A stretch of 35,104 nt of DNA from contig CANMZP010000036.1 in NCBI GenBank assembly GCA_947502355.1, positions 1 to 35,104 of the forward strand. The letters are read 5' to 3'. Positions 1-7,374 of this stretch are shown here, piece after piece. The number at the start of each line of letters is the position of its first letter. Position 1 is the first letter of the stretch. Below the pieces are notes generated by a model, which did no database searches, was not told where the DNA came from, and saw only the letters and a program-made list of their open reading frames with translations. The position numbers and the translations under genes are program-made. The DNA is from an uncultured Thalassotalea sp. Lineage in GTDB: Bacteria; Pseudomonadota; Gammaproteobacteria; Enterobacterales; Alteromonadaceae.

Positions 1-128
1 GCGGCATACAATACATCCCTGTATATCGCCGCTTTGCAACATCCATGTTCTGCGGCATACAATACATCCCTGTATATCGCCGCTTTGCAACATCCATGTT
101 CTGCGGCATACAATACATCCCTGTATAT
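1..128. repeat. 51-bp tandem repeat, two full copies and one partial
   Basis: The units at 1-51 and 52-102 are identical, and 103-128 repeats the first 26 bases. Each unit begins GCGGCATAC and contains two small dyads, ATACatcccTGTAT-like and AACATccATGTT. The outer GCGGC...GCCGC could pair across the first 32 bases. The array begins at the window edge, so it probably continues upstream. It lies past the yggN terminator and has no coding potential that I can see. Confidence 0.9.
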
Positions 129-153
129 AAAAAAAGCGAGCCAAAGGCTCGCT
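129..153 (-). terminator. Rho-independent terminator of the yggN-like gene
   Basis: An 8-bp perfect GC-rich stem (AGCGAGCC at 135-142, GGCTCGCT at 146-153) has a 3-base loop. On the minus strand it is followed by seven T residues (complement of 129-135). It lies 36 bases downstream of the yggN-like stop codon. Confidence 0.85.
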
Positions 154-188
154 ATAAAGAGGGGGTAAAACAAAGAAAGTCTATTAAA

Positions 189-1010
189 TTAATGTTCATC
201 GCTTAGGTTAATTAAGTCAAAATCTGATAATGCATCAACATTGTCGCTAAGCTCATGTTCAAGCTTGTCTAACGATTTTAGGTTTTGGCAAATAACCTCG
301 GCTTGCTCGCCAAGCTTTTCAGCTTTATCTTCTACAGCCAGCTCAATGTTCTCGCCCATGCGCTCCATACGCTCACCAAAGGCTTCCATTTTTTCTTCAA
401 AGCTGCCTTCTTCTTCATTCATGGCTTTGCCCACGGCAATTAAAATGCTGCCAACCGAATCCGAAACAATGGCCTCAACTTCGTCGGCTAATTCGTTTTC
501 CATCATCTGTTCAAATTCATCAAAATTTTGCTCAGCTAAAAAGTAGCTGCCATTGTCATGATTAAATTTCTCATTCACTTTTTCTTTGATGTTGGCAAAC
601 ACCGCATCAAGGCGATCACCGGCATCGCTTTCTTCTAAACCAAGGCCTGTTACCACATGGGTAATAGCATTAAAGGCTATTTCAACCGCATCAATGGCAA
701 TATTAACTATACCTGGAATTTGCTCATTAATGCCGCTTGCATATTCATTTACCATGGCTTGCTGAGAAGCCGTTAATTTAACTTCTTTACCTTCAACAAA
801 CAGTTGTGACTGATCGTTGATTTGCACCACGGTATTATCATTCTCAATAAAGCGAATACTGTTATTTTCAACAACCACACCGTAATTAAAATCAACCGAG
901 CAATTTTGATTGCCAAAGCTGTAATTGTGCTCATTTTCATCATTATGTGCCCAGCTTGGTGTGCTTAACAGTAAGGACGAGGCGAAACCGGCAATAATTA
1001 ACTTGTTCAT
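189..1010 (-). CDS. yggN: YggN-like periplasmic protein (DUF2884)
   Basis: The product is 273 aa. It has a typical Sec signal peptide, with Lys at position 3, a hydrophobic stretch at about 4-19 and a likely cut after SWA (about residue 21), so it should be periplasmic. The mature part opens with a Cys-containing beta-rich segment (QNCSVDF, FVEGKEVKL), then a helical, strongly acidic C-terminal half rich in E, M and K that probably forms a coiled coil. This arrangement fits the YggN/DUF2884 family, whose biochemical role is not established. A good ribosome site (TAGGAAAT) precedes the ATG. The gene stands alone, with its own terminator at 129-153. Family assignment is by recognition of the N-terminal pattern. 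Confidence 0.78.
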   Translation of the reverse strand: MNKLIIAGFASSLLLSTPSWAHNDENEHNYSFGNQNCSVDFNYGVVVENNSIRFIENDNTVVQINDQSQLFVEGKEVKLTASQQAMVNEYASGINEQIPGIVNIAIDAVEIAFNAITHVVTGLGLEESDAGDRLDAVFANIKEKVNEKFNHDNGSYFLAEQNFDEFEQMMENELADEVEAIVSDSVGSILIAVGKAMNEEEGSFEEKMEAFGERMERMGENIELAVEDKAEKLGEQAEVICQNLKSLDKLEHELSDNVDALSDFDLINLSDEH

Positions 1011-1177
1011 GGATTATTTCCTAATATATAGCGCGTGCCAATAAATGACATGCTCAAAATTATTTAACTTAATACTAACAAAGCAAATTATTGGCCAGTT
1101 TTTTAAGTGTTTGTTTTTAAAGTGGTTTGCTGTTTTTGTTTGGTTTTTACAAGGTTAGCTTGTGATATAAACCACTA

Positions 1178-1202
1178 AAAGTTAGTGTTTTATACTAACT
1201 TT
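1178..1202 (-). terminator. AT-rich terminator overlapping the cinA stop
   Basis: A 9-bp inverted repeat (AAAGTTAGT at 1178-1186, ACTAACTTT at 1194-1202) has a 7-base loop. On the minus strand it is followed by TTTTAG. The hairpin includes the cinA stop codon (1195-1197). The stem is AT-rich, so termination may be weak. Confidence 0.5.
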
Positions 1203-2475
1203 TGCGTTGTCTTTCTGTAATGTACCTTGGTGTATCCGTAAAGTTTAAAACCAACCTGCGAACTAAATCCAATCCCGCCGCCGCAATAAAGCGTTGAAAA
1301 TACACGCGTTCTGATGGGAAATAGAGCTCTTGGGAGAACACTTTATCTTTACTCCCCCAAGCAAGCCACACGGTACCAAGAGGCTTTTCTTCTGTGCCGC
1401 CCGTTGGCCCCGCAATCCCAGATACCGCAATACCATAATCGGCGCTACTTACCTTAAGACCACCTTTAAGCATGGCCTCAACAACCGCTTGACTTACCGC
1501 GCCGTGAGTTTCTAAAAGATCGGTAGGTACATCAACCAGTTTGGTTTTCATCGCATTCGAATAGGTCACAAAACCGGCTTCAAAAACGGCGGACGATCCC
1601 GAAACATTGGTGAGCAAAGAAGCCATCAAACCACCAGTACAAGACTCAATAGTGGTCATGGTTTTATTGCGTTTGCTTAATACTTCAACCAACGTGGAAG
1701 CTATCGTTCCCGTGCCTTCGCAAACGATATGCTGGCCAAGTAACGTTTTAATGTTGTCATACCAGGTTTGACGTAACTCATGCGAGGTGGTTTGCCTAGA
1801 TGTCAGTTTAATTTCTAACACCGGCATGGAGGCTCTAAAACCAAGTTCTATGTCAGCAGGCCAGTTAGGAAAAGCTTCATTAACCATTTTTTGAATGCCC
1901 GACTCGCCAATACCAAATACTTGCAGTTTTTGGGTTACGGTATGCAAAGCCGTAGGCAGGCGCTTACTGATGCTTAGTAATATGGAGTCAAAAAACATCG
2001 CCTTTAATTCACTTGGAACGCCAGGGGTGCAAATTATCTTGCAGTCGTTATGGCGGACTGAAAATCCCGGTGCGCTGCCCAGTGGGTTGTAAACAATATC
2101 GCAGCCTTGCGGCAAAATCGCTTGTTTCTTATTCGGCTCAGACATTTGATAATTGCGTTTATCGCACCAAGCCTGTAATTGCTCTAATGCAATCGGGTTT
2201 AATTGCAACGGCTTATTTATCAGTTTGGCTAGGGCTTGAGCCGTCATGTCATCAATGGTTGGTCCCAACCCGCCATTGACAATAAGCACATCGGCCTGTT
2301 GACTAAGGCTTTCCAATTCAGATACCAACATATCTAAGTGATCACCCACGGTGACTTTTCGGGCTAATTCAACGCCAACATTTTTAAGTTCTTGGGCAAT
2401 AAAAACCGAGTTGGTATCAACAATATCCCCACTCATTAATTCATTACCGGTAAGGAGAAGTTGGATGTTTAGCAT
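1195..2475 (-). CDS. cinA: CinA-family protein (nicotinamide-nucleotide amidase, two-domain)
   Basis: The product is 426 aa, the usual length for full CinA. Residues 1-170 form the MoaB/MogA-like COG1058 domain, with TGNELMSGDIVDTN near the N-terminus and VNGGLGPTIDD around residue 66. About 260-420 form the C-terminal PncC domain with ESCTGGLMASLLT and GFVTYSNAMK. The family deamidates nicotinamide mononucleotide to nicotinate mononucleotide, a pyridine-nucleotide salvage step in the cytoplasm, and the N-terminal domain has been linked to ADP-ribose pyrophosphatase activity in some members. The name comes from competence-inducible homologues in Gram-positives, and nothing here indicates competence control. 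The gene is divergent from the DUF4097 gene with about 150 bases between them. Confidence 0.93.
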   Translation of the reverse strand: MLNIQLLLTGNELMSGDIVDTNSVFIAQELKNVGVELARKVTVGDHLDMLVSELESLSQQADVLIVNGGLGPTIDDMTAQALAKLINKPLQLNPIALEQLQAWCDKRNYQMSEPNKKQAILPQGCDIVYNPLGSAPGFSVRHNDCKIICTPGVPSELKAMFFDSILLSISKRLPTALHTVTQKLQVFGIGESGIQKMVNEAFPNWPADIELGFRASMPVLEIKLTSRQTTSHELRQTWYDNIKTLLGQHIVCEGTGTIASTLVEVLSKRNKTMTTIESCTGGLMASLLTNVSGSSAVFEAGFVTYSNAMKTKLVDVPTDLLETHGAVSQAVVEAMLKGGLKVSSADYGIAVSGIAGPTGGTEEKPLGTVWLAWGSKDKVFSQELYFPSERVYFQRFIAAAGLDLVRRLVLNFTDTPRYITERQRKS

Positions 2476-2519
2476 AGCGGGACTCTTAGGTTATGGATGA
2501 TTTTTATTGCTTCATTATG

Positions 2520-2545
2520 AAGGTTTAAAATTTTTTTTAAACCTT
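2520..2545. other. Perfect 11-bp palindrome in the cinA/DUF4097 divergent intergenic region
   Basis: AAGGTTTAAAA at 2520-2530 is repeated inverted as TTTTAAACCTT at 2535-2545 around a TTTT spacer. It sits between two divergent starts. It could be an operator or a stem in the leader of either transcript. No regulator is identified. Confidence 0.5.
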
Positions 2546-2625
2546 TTCTATGTTTATTGCATCACAGGTATACATTAGAAAATAAAATCAAATAGAAACA
2601 TTTTTACAAGAGCAGAGGCGACAGA

Positions 2626-3378
2626 ATGAACGTACGTAAACTACCAATTATTATTATAGGGATGGCCTTATCGTTTAATGCGATGGCAAAAGAAACAAAA
2701 ACCATTGAAAAGTCTTTCGACTTAACAGGCAAAGGCCAACTGTTACTTGAAAACGTAAACGGTGATGTCGATATTGCTTCTTGGGATGAAAACCGAGTAC
2801 TGGTTACCGCCAAATTAAAGGCCAAAAATGAAGACGCTTTAGAGCGTATAGAAGTGACGATGAAGCAATCAAACAACCGCATACGGGTTGAAACCGATTA
2901 TAAAAAAAATGATGGTTGGGGTAATAATAATGGCGGCAGTGTCGACTACAAAGTGATGGTGCCGAGCAACATAGACCTTCGTGAGTTGGAATTGGTTAAT
3001 GGCTCACTTACCATTGAAAACGTCTCGGGTGAGCTTAGAGCCGAACTTGTAAATGGCTCAATAGAGGCCACCGGCCTTGCCCAAAACGCCAGCGTTGATA
3101 CGGTAAATGGTTCGGTGCGGTTAACGTTTGCCGATCAGGTTAAAGGGATTGAAGTGGATGTGAATTCGGTTAATGGCAGCATTCGCTTAATGTTTCCAAA
3201 AGGCTTCGGTGCACGTGTTGAGGCCAGTACGGGTAACGGCTCGATTAAAACCGATTTTGGCTTGTCTGCTCAGAAGGGGCGCTTTTACGGCACTGAGTTA
3301 GAAGGCGAGTTTGGTGATGGCAGCAGTGAGTTAGAGTTAGAAAGTGTTAATGGCTCAATAAAAATTCTAGAAAAGTAA
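2626..3378 (+). CDS. Exported DUF4097-family protein with VNGS repeats
   Basis: The product is 250 aa with a Sec signal peptide (hydrophobic 6-18, cut after AMA). The mature part is a run of short beta-strand repeats, each turning on a VNG[S/D] motif. VNGDVDIA, LVNGSLTI, LVNGSIEA, VNGSVRL, VNGSIRLM, GNGSIKT and VNGSIKI can be read at spacings of roughly 20-25 residues. This is the pattern of DUF4097, predicted to form a right-handed beta-helix or roll and often annotated as a putative adhesin. Its substrate or partner is unknown. The ATG follows GAGGCGACAGA, a reasonable ribosome site. A hairpin just after the stop suggests a monocistronic message. Confidence 0.82.
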   Translation: MNVRKLPIIIIGMALSFNAMAKETKTIEKSFDLTGKGQLLLENVNGDVDIASWDENRVLVTAKLKAKNEDALERIEVTMKQSNNRIRVETDYKKNDGWGNNNGGSVDYKVMVPSNIDLRELELVNGSLTIENVSGELRAELVNGSIEATGLAQNASVDTVNGSVRLTFADQVKGIEVDVNSVNGSIRLMFPKGFGARVEASTGNGSIKTDFGLSAQKGRFYGTELEGEFGDGSSELELESVNGSIKILEK

Positions 3379-3392
3379 TTTTCCCCTTCTAT

Positions 3393-3418
3393 AGCGCAGC
3401 ATTAAGGCTGCGCTTGTC
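3393..3418 (+). terminator. Probable terminator after the DUF4097 gene
   Basis: An 8-bp GC-rich stem (AGCGCAGC at 3393-3400, GCTGCGCT at 3407-3414) has a 6-base loop and lies 15 bases after the stop codon. The following TTGTCTCTT is only partly T-rich. Confidence 0.6.
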
Positions 3419-3513
3419 TCTTCATTTGCCTTCAATATACTTTCACACTTTAAAGACTATCTAAACGCATTGTTAAGGTTATAATAAAGCAAATTTTTAA
3501 CACAATAACTACT

Positions 3514-4176
3514 ATGTCTTTATTACCGCACATTACCAAAGAGCCGAAAAATCCGGCCGTAGCTTCTGTGATCTGGTTGCATGGCTTAGGTGCTGATGGC
3601 CATGACTTTGAACCTATTGTTCCGGAGTTACGCTTACCTGAATCATTACCGGTTCGATTTGTTTTTCCTCATTCACCGCATCTGCCTGTAACCATTAACG
3701 GTGGTATGGTGATGCCAGCTTGGTACGATATTCTTAATATGAGTGTTGAGCGAGAAATTGATGAACCACAATTACGCACTTCGGCACAAGCTGTTCAAAA
3801 GCTGATTGATGCCGAAATCGCCAAAGGGATCCCGGCAGAGCGTATTGTTATTGCTGGCTTTTCACAAGGTGGGGCCGTTGGTTATCAGGCCGCGTTAACG
3901 TACCCGAAAAAACTGGCTGGGCTATTAGCCATGTCGACGTATTTTGCCACTAAGGACAGCATTAAGCTTTCGTCTGAAAATAAGCAGATACCCATTGCGG
4001 TCATGCATGGTAGCCAAGATCCAGTAGTTCATCCAACATTGGGTGAGCAAGCCGTTGAAGTGTTAAAACAGTTTGGCTTTACTCCGAGCTATCAAACCTA
4101 CCCAATGCCGCACGCCGTATGTGCACAACAGATAGGTGATATTTCAAACTGGCTGCAAAACGTATTAAACAAATAA
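3514..4176 (+). CDS. Alpha/beta-hydrolase carboxylesterase (acyl-protein thioesterase-like)
   Basis: The product is 220 aa. It matches the carboxylesterase/phospholipase family (Abhydrolase_2) over its whole length. The oxyanion-hole segment IWLHGLGADGHDF is at 20-32 and the nucleophile is Ser117 in GFSQGG. The acid is Asp169 in HGSQDPVV, and the base is His200 in PMPHAV. No signal peptide is visible, so it should be a cytoplasmic serine esterase for short acyl esters or thioesters. The true substrate cannot be told from sequence. The DUF2960-type gene follows after 10 bases, and the next secreted-protein gene almost touches that one, so the three probably form one transcript. Confidence 0.9.
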   Translation: MSLLPHITKEPKNPAVASVIWLHGLGADGHDFEPIVPELRLPESLPVRFVFPHSPHLPVTINGGMVMPAWYDILNMSVEREIDEPQLRTSAQAVQKLIDAEIAKGIPAERIVIAGFSQGGAVGYQAALTYPKKLAGLLAMSTYFATKDSIKLSSENKQIPIAVMHGSQDPVVHPTLGEQAVEVLKQFGFTPSYQTYPMPHAVCAQQIGDISNWLQNVLNK

Positions 4177-4186
4177 GGAAAACACC

Positions 4187-4441
4187 ATGGCAAGACAAGT
4201 GACCTATGTTTATAAAGGCAAACGCAAAACCATTCCTTTTTCATACAGTCGTTTTCGTGATTTGTTTGAAGCTGCCGCGGCAGCAGAGGGCGTAGATATA
4301 AAAAGTTTTCTAGCAATGGAACAGCAATTGGAAATGACCTCAAGAGGTCAGGGCATTGTTAAAAACTTCAGACAAAAAGAATTTGCCCGAATGGGCTTTA
4401 GCGAAATAAAGTTTGTTCGAGATGAGGAAGAAGAAAAATAA
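4187..4441 (+). CDS. Small conserved protein, DUF2960-type
   Basis: The product is 84 aa and cytoplasmic, with no signal peptide. It starts with a short beta hairpin rich in K/R (VTYVYKGKRKTIPFSY), then a helix rich in Ala around residues 24-35, and ends with an acidic tail DEEEEK. The arrangement MARQVTYxY...IPFSYxxF...EAAAAAEG is what I associate with the DUF2960 family of Vibrio and Shewanella relatives, function unknown. A ribosome site (AAGGAAAACACC) precedes the ATG. It follows the esterase gene by 10 bases. Its own 3' end carries the GAGGAAGAAG that serves as ribosome site of the next gene. Confidence 0.7.
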   Translation: MARQVTYVYKGKRKTIPFSYSRFRDLFEAAAAAEGVDIKSFLAMEQQLEMTSRGQGIVKNFRQKEFARMGFSEIKFVRDEEEEK

Positions 4442-4442
4442 C

Positions 4443-5054
4443 ATGAAAAAATTATCAACCGCCTTAGTATTAGGCCTGAGTGTGTGTACCAGTAATGCAA
4501 GTTTGGCTAATCAGGTATTTGAAGCGCCACTTGTATCCATTAAAACCCATGACCAGTTTTTTGCAAACATTCGTGCCCACTGTGGTAAAGCGTATGCGGG
4601 TAAAGTGGTTGTCGATAACAGCAGTGGTGATGGTTTTGCCAATAAGCCATTGGTAATGCATGTGCGCAAATGTTCTGACGAGCAGTTGCAAGTGCCATTT
4701 CATGTTGGCGATGATTCTTCACGCACTTGGCTTATCACGAAAACCGGCTCAGGTTTGTCGTTAAAACACGATCACCGTCATAACGATGGTAGCAGTGATG
4801 TTTCAACCATGTACGGTGGCCATACCTTAGATGCGGGCTGGGCACAAATGCAATCATTCCCGGCGGATCAATACTCGAAAGAATTGTTTGTTAGTCAAGG
4901 TATCCCGCAATCGAATGGTAACACTTGGCAAATGTATATTTATCCAAAAACCTTTTCCTACCGAATGGTGCGAGAAGGGCGAGAATTTCGCGTTGATTTT
5001 GATTTAACCAAGCCAATTACCCCACCGAAAGCACCTTGGGGATATAAGGATTAA
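4443..5054 (+). CDS. Secreted protein of unknown function
   Basis: I do not recognise the family. I chose the ATG at 4443 over one 30 bases upstream because it begins a clean signal peptide (MKKLSTALVLGLSV, cut probably after SLA near residue 22) and GAGGAAGAAG lies at the right distance. The result is 203 aa. The mature part has two cysteines (AHCGKAY and VRKCSDEQ) that could form one disulfide, a His-rich turn KHDHRHNDGS, and a C-terminal half of beta character ending in a Pro-rich PITPPKAPWG segment. It starts one base after the preceding stop, which implies translational coupling with the DUF2960-type gene. A periplasmic location is inferred. Confidence 0.7.
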   Translation: MKKLSTALVLGLSVCTSNASLANQVFEAPLVSIKTHDQFFANIRAHCGKAYAGKVVVDNSSGDGFANKPLVMHVRKCSDEQLQVPFHVGDDSSRTWLITKTGSGLSLKHDHRHNDGSSDVSTMYGGHTLDAGWAQMQSFPADQYSKELFVSQGIPQSNGNTWQMYIYPKTFSYRMVREGREFRVDFDLTKPITPPKAPWGYKD

Positions 5055-5111
5055 TAGAGGCGTGCCGATAAGGAGTAGTGAGTTCGCACTATACTAATTA
5101 AAATCGGCCGC

Positions 5112-5154
5112 CATCCCCCACGAGCTTTAGCGAGCTGGGGGAGCTGGGGGAGCT
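5112..5154. repeat. REP-like palindrome with a 9-bp internal duplication
   Basis: The sequence CATCCCCCACGAGC, then TTTA, then GCGAGCTGGGGGAG makes an imperfect hairpin at about 5112-5143. The unit AGCTGGGGG is then duplicated in tandem (5133-5141 and 5142-5150). CACTATA occurs about 25 bases upstream and TACCAG follows at 5156, both also next to the palindrome at 16123. It therefore appears to belong to the same family of dispersed palindromes. The remaining sequence in 5055-5339 holds nothing else I can name. Confidence 0.65.
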
Positions 5155-5339
5155 CTACCAGAGTACTGTGAGGGCCCGAATAAGAGTGATTTAAAGCCAT
5201 TTTTACCTCTGCATTACTTTTCGCGTCAGGACTTAAGGGACACGCAATTCAGCATATTTCCATAAATATGCGATATCTAATAAAAACCTGTTTGCAAACT
5301 ATACTTTATACTCATTCAAGGTAGGTAAACCGTATAAGG

Positions 5340-5933
5340 GTGTATAGATTGCTTGAAGCTAACCAAAAAACAACATTTACTTCTAAACGTTTAAAATTAG
5401 GGGTGATATTCATCATCATCATCTGTATAGCTGTTTCGCTTATATCTCATAGGTTGACGGTACCGGTAATGTTAGCTACCCCTAAGGAGTTTTCAAAACA
5501 ACACGACCCTCTTGACTATTTTGAAAACCATCTACCCGAATTCACCTTCATGAGTGTCAATTCATCGTCTTCTAGTGGGACATTCAATACGACCAAAAGA
5601 TTGACCTATTTTAATCCGACTGCCCCAAAAATATCGGACTTTATTGTTGAGTACCAAGAGTTTGTTAGAAGCGAACTGATGAAACTAGATGTGCAATTAC
5701 TTTCATGTTCTTTTAAATTAAAAAATGGCGCAAGCACAAGTACAATAGGGTTTGGAGATAAAGGTTTAACTCCTAATTGCTACAGAGATCGTATTCTCGG
5801 TTTTACCATTGCATATCGCAATGATGACCTTCAAGGTACGATAGATGTCAGATTGGTCGATTTTGAACTTCCAAACACTCCTGAAACTAAAATAATCAAT
5901 GTATCTATGGTGGAAATTAAAAATCCAATTTAA
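5340..5933 (+). CDS. Single-pass membrane protein, not recognised
   Basis: The product is up to 197 aa. It has a basic N-terminus, one strongly hydrophobic segment at about 21-36 (GVIFIIIICIAVSLI), then a soluble domain presumably in the periplasm containing a Ser-rich stretch (NSSSSSG). Two cysteines (LLSCSF and PNCYRD) lie some 40 residues apart. The start is unsure. GTG at 5340 has no room for a ribosome site, while TTG at 5349 lies 6 bases after AAGGGTG and would make the protein three residues shorter. I know no family for it. It sits in an accessory stretch between a REP-like palindrome and a broken gene, which fits a strain-variable gene. Confidence 0.55.
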   Translation: MYRLLEANQKTTFTSKRLKLGVIFIIIICIAVSLISHRLTVPVMLATPKEFSKQHDPLDYFENHLPEFTFMSVNSSSSSGTFNTTKRLTYFNPTAPKISDFIVEYQEFVRSELMKLDVQLLSCSFKLKNGASTSTIGFGDKGLTPNCYRDRILGFTIAYRNDDLQGTIDVRLVDFELPNTPETKIINVSMVEIKNPI

Positions 5934-5951
5934 TCATATGAACCACTATTT

Positions 5952-6479
5952 TTACTTTAAACGAATTGAGTGGCAAAATTTTTCAAAAACTGGGTTGTAA
6001 CGATCTTTATTTCGCTCCGATGTTATTAATTCACAACTATAAATTTTCCCCTGATAATCAAACATGTACTCAATGCGAAAGCATGTTTCTGCGAAAGAGT
6101 AACCATCTTCAGGAGGGGGGGGTTGATAAAACTGTGTGCTCAAATAAAAAGCTTTCAAATTACCAATCGTCGTTTCTAATGGTGTGGTCGTTTGTAAACT
6201 ACTTTGCTCATATTGTTTAAGTAAATCATTTAACCCCAAAAGAGGTTGAGACAGCTGATAAAAGCTTAATAGTGGAAAACCCGGGTTTTTTATACCTTCG
6301 TACTCTGCAAGTGCAAATATTAAATGCGGTGTGGAAGCTTCGGATGCCACTCAAAATGCATTTTTGTCTATAAGCTTCACATTGTTTTTAACCTGCTTAG
6401 CAATCTCTTCATGGTGTAATATAAAACCGTTTGGTGACTCTATAACAAAGGGGCTGCTTTTAAGTTCGTAAATAGTCAT
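5952..6479 (-). pseudogene. Hypothetical gene interrupted by an in-frame TGA
   Basis: Read from the ATG at 6479, the minus strand gives 42 codons (MTIYELKSSPFVIESPNGF onward), then a TGA at 6353-6351. The same frame then stays open for 133 more codons to 5952. Both parts read like protein and share the frame, so I treat this as one gene of about 175 codons broken by a nonsense mutation. The alternative is a shorter gene starting at GTG 6350 right after the TGA. The downstream part holds a Pro-rich turn (YQPPPPEDGY) and two cysteines. I recognise no family. No element suggesting recoding of the TGA was seen. Confidence 0.55.
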
Positions 6480-6709
6480 GGCTCACTTATTAGTGGAAAA
6501 AGAATAAAGGGTATAAGCAGAATTGTAGTGCACTTTTTCAAAATACCATCGAGTTGTAAGCGACATATCCTTATTCTTCTCAAAAAGCCTAGACTCTCAA
6601 TCTATGCGATGCAAATTATGGGTTAATGCCTGTTTCTAGCATTGAACACTGATGCGAGCCTAAGTAAATCGGGAAAAGATCTCGCAGAAAAACGGAAGTC
6701 TTAGCTTAT

Positions 6710-7252
6710 TTAATCTTGCAACCTGAGCTGATAATAGTCGACTTGCCAGTCGCCTAAAGGATCTTTGTGGATGCCGGATTTTTGATAGCGCATGCCCAGC
6801 TTTTTCATTATCGCTATGGATGCGTGGTTTTCTTTTACGGCAATGGCGGAATAGGTTTTTACCCCGGTGATCTGGGCAATATTTTGCATTAGGTGTTTGG
6901 CCGCCTCGGTGGCATAGCCTTTGCCCCAGTTTTTTTCAAAAAATCGCCAACCCAGCTCTAAATCATCAGGGTTTGCTGCATCGATGAAGAAATTCATCGG
7001 TCGGATTAAAATCCAGCCCAGATATTCTTCGCTTTCGCTTAGGCACACTTGCCAAATGCCCCAGCCTTTTTCTGGATTAAGGTATTTGAGCATTCGTGGC
7101 ATTAAAATATCGTCAATATCTTGTTGGCTGCTGATCTTGCCACCGTTAATGTATTTCATCACCTTGGGATTTTGGTCAAGTTGAAATAACAACTTCGCAT
7201 CGTGCTCGTCCATTAATCGATAACTTAGTCTTTGTGATGGGCGTATTTTCAT
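6710..7252 (-). CDS. GNAT-family N-acetyltransferase, RimJ/RimL-like
   Basis: The product is 180 aa, the usual size of the Acetyltransf_3 group. The N-terminus RLSYRLMDEHDAKLLFQL is typical of RimJ/RimL relatives. The acetyl-CoA binding motif is NWGKGYATEA at about 109-118, followed by VKENHASIAIMKKLGM, the conserved Asn/Ser-x-x-Ala segment of motif B. Members acetylate N-terminal amines of ribosomal proteins or small amines, and this one's substrate cannot be read from sequence. It lacks a signal peptide and should be cytoplasmic. It stands between the broken gene and the S9 peptidase gene, all on the same strand. A terminator separates it from the peptidase. Confidence 0.85.
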   Translation of the reverse strand: MKIRPSQRLSYRLMDEHDAKLLFQLDQNPKVMKYINGGKISSQQDIDDILMPRMLKYLNPEKGWGIWQVCLSESEEYLGWILIRPMNFFIDAANPDDLELGWRFFEKNWGKGYATEAAKHLMQNIAQITGVKTYSAIAVKENHASIAIMKKLGMRYQKSGIHKDPLGDWQVDYYQLRLQD

Positions 7253-7309
7253 GGTGATACCATTAATCCTAGGGTGTTAGTCATTCGCAATTGTGTGTTT
7301 ATGCCTTAT

Positions 7310-7341
7310 AAAAAACAGCCAGACATAAAGCCTGGCTGTTT
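7310..7341 (-). terminator. Terminator of the S9 peptidase gene
   Basis: A 10-bp perfect stem (AAACAGCCAG at 7313-7322, CTGGCTGTTT at 7332-7341) lies 34 bases beyond the peptidase stop. On the minus strand the T-rich side (complement of 7310-7315) follows the stem. Confidence 0.85.
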
Positions 7342-7374
7342 AATACTAGAACCTATTGAGCATAGAGCCGAACA

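Noticed and set aside
1-128. The tandem repeats as a CRISPR array
   Set aside because: The copies abut with no spacers between them.
241-546. A 101-codon Ser-rich frame opposite yggN
   Set aside because: It is the complement of an acidic, Glu-rich helix region; such regions produce Ser-rich shadow frames.
6351-6353. The in-frame TGA as a selenocysteine codon
   Set aside because: No recognisable selenoprotein family and no obvious stem-loop directly after the TGA; a nonsense mutation is simpler.
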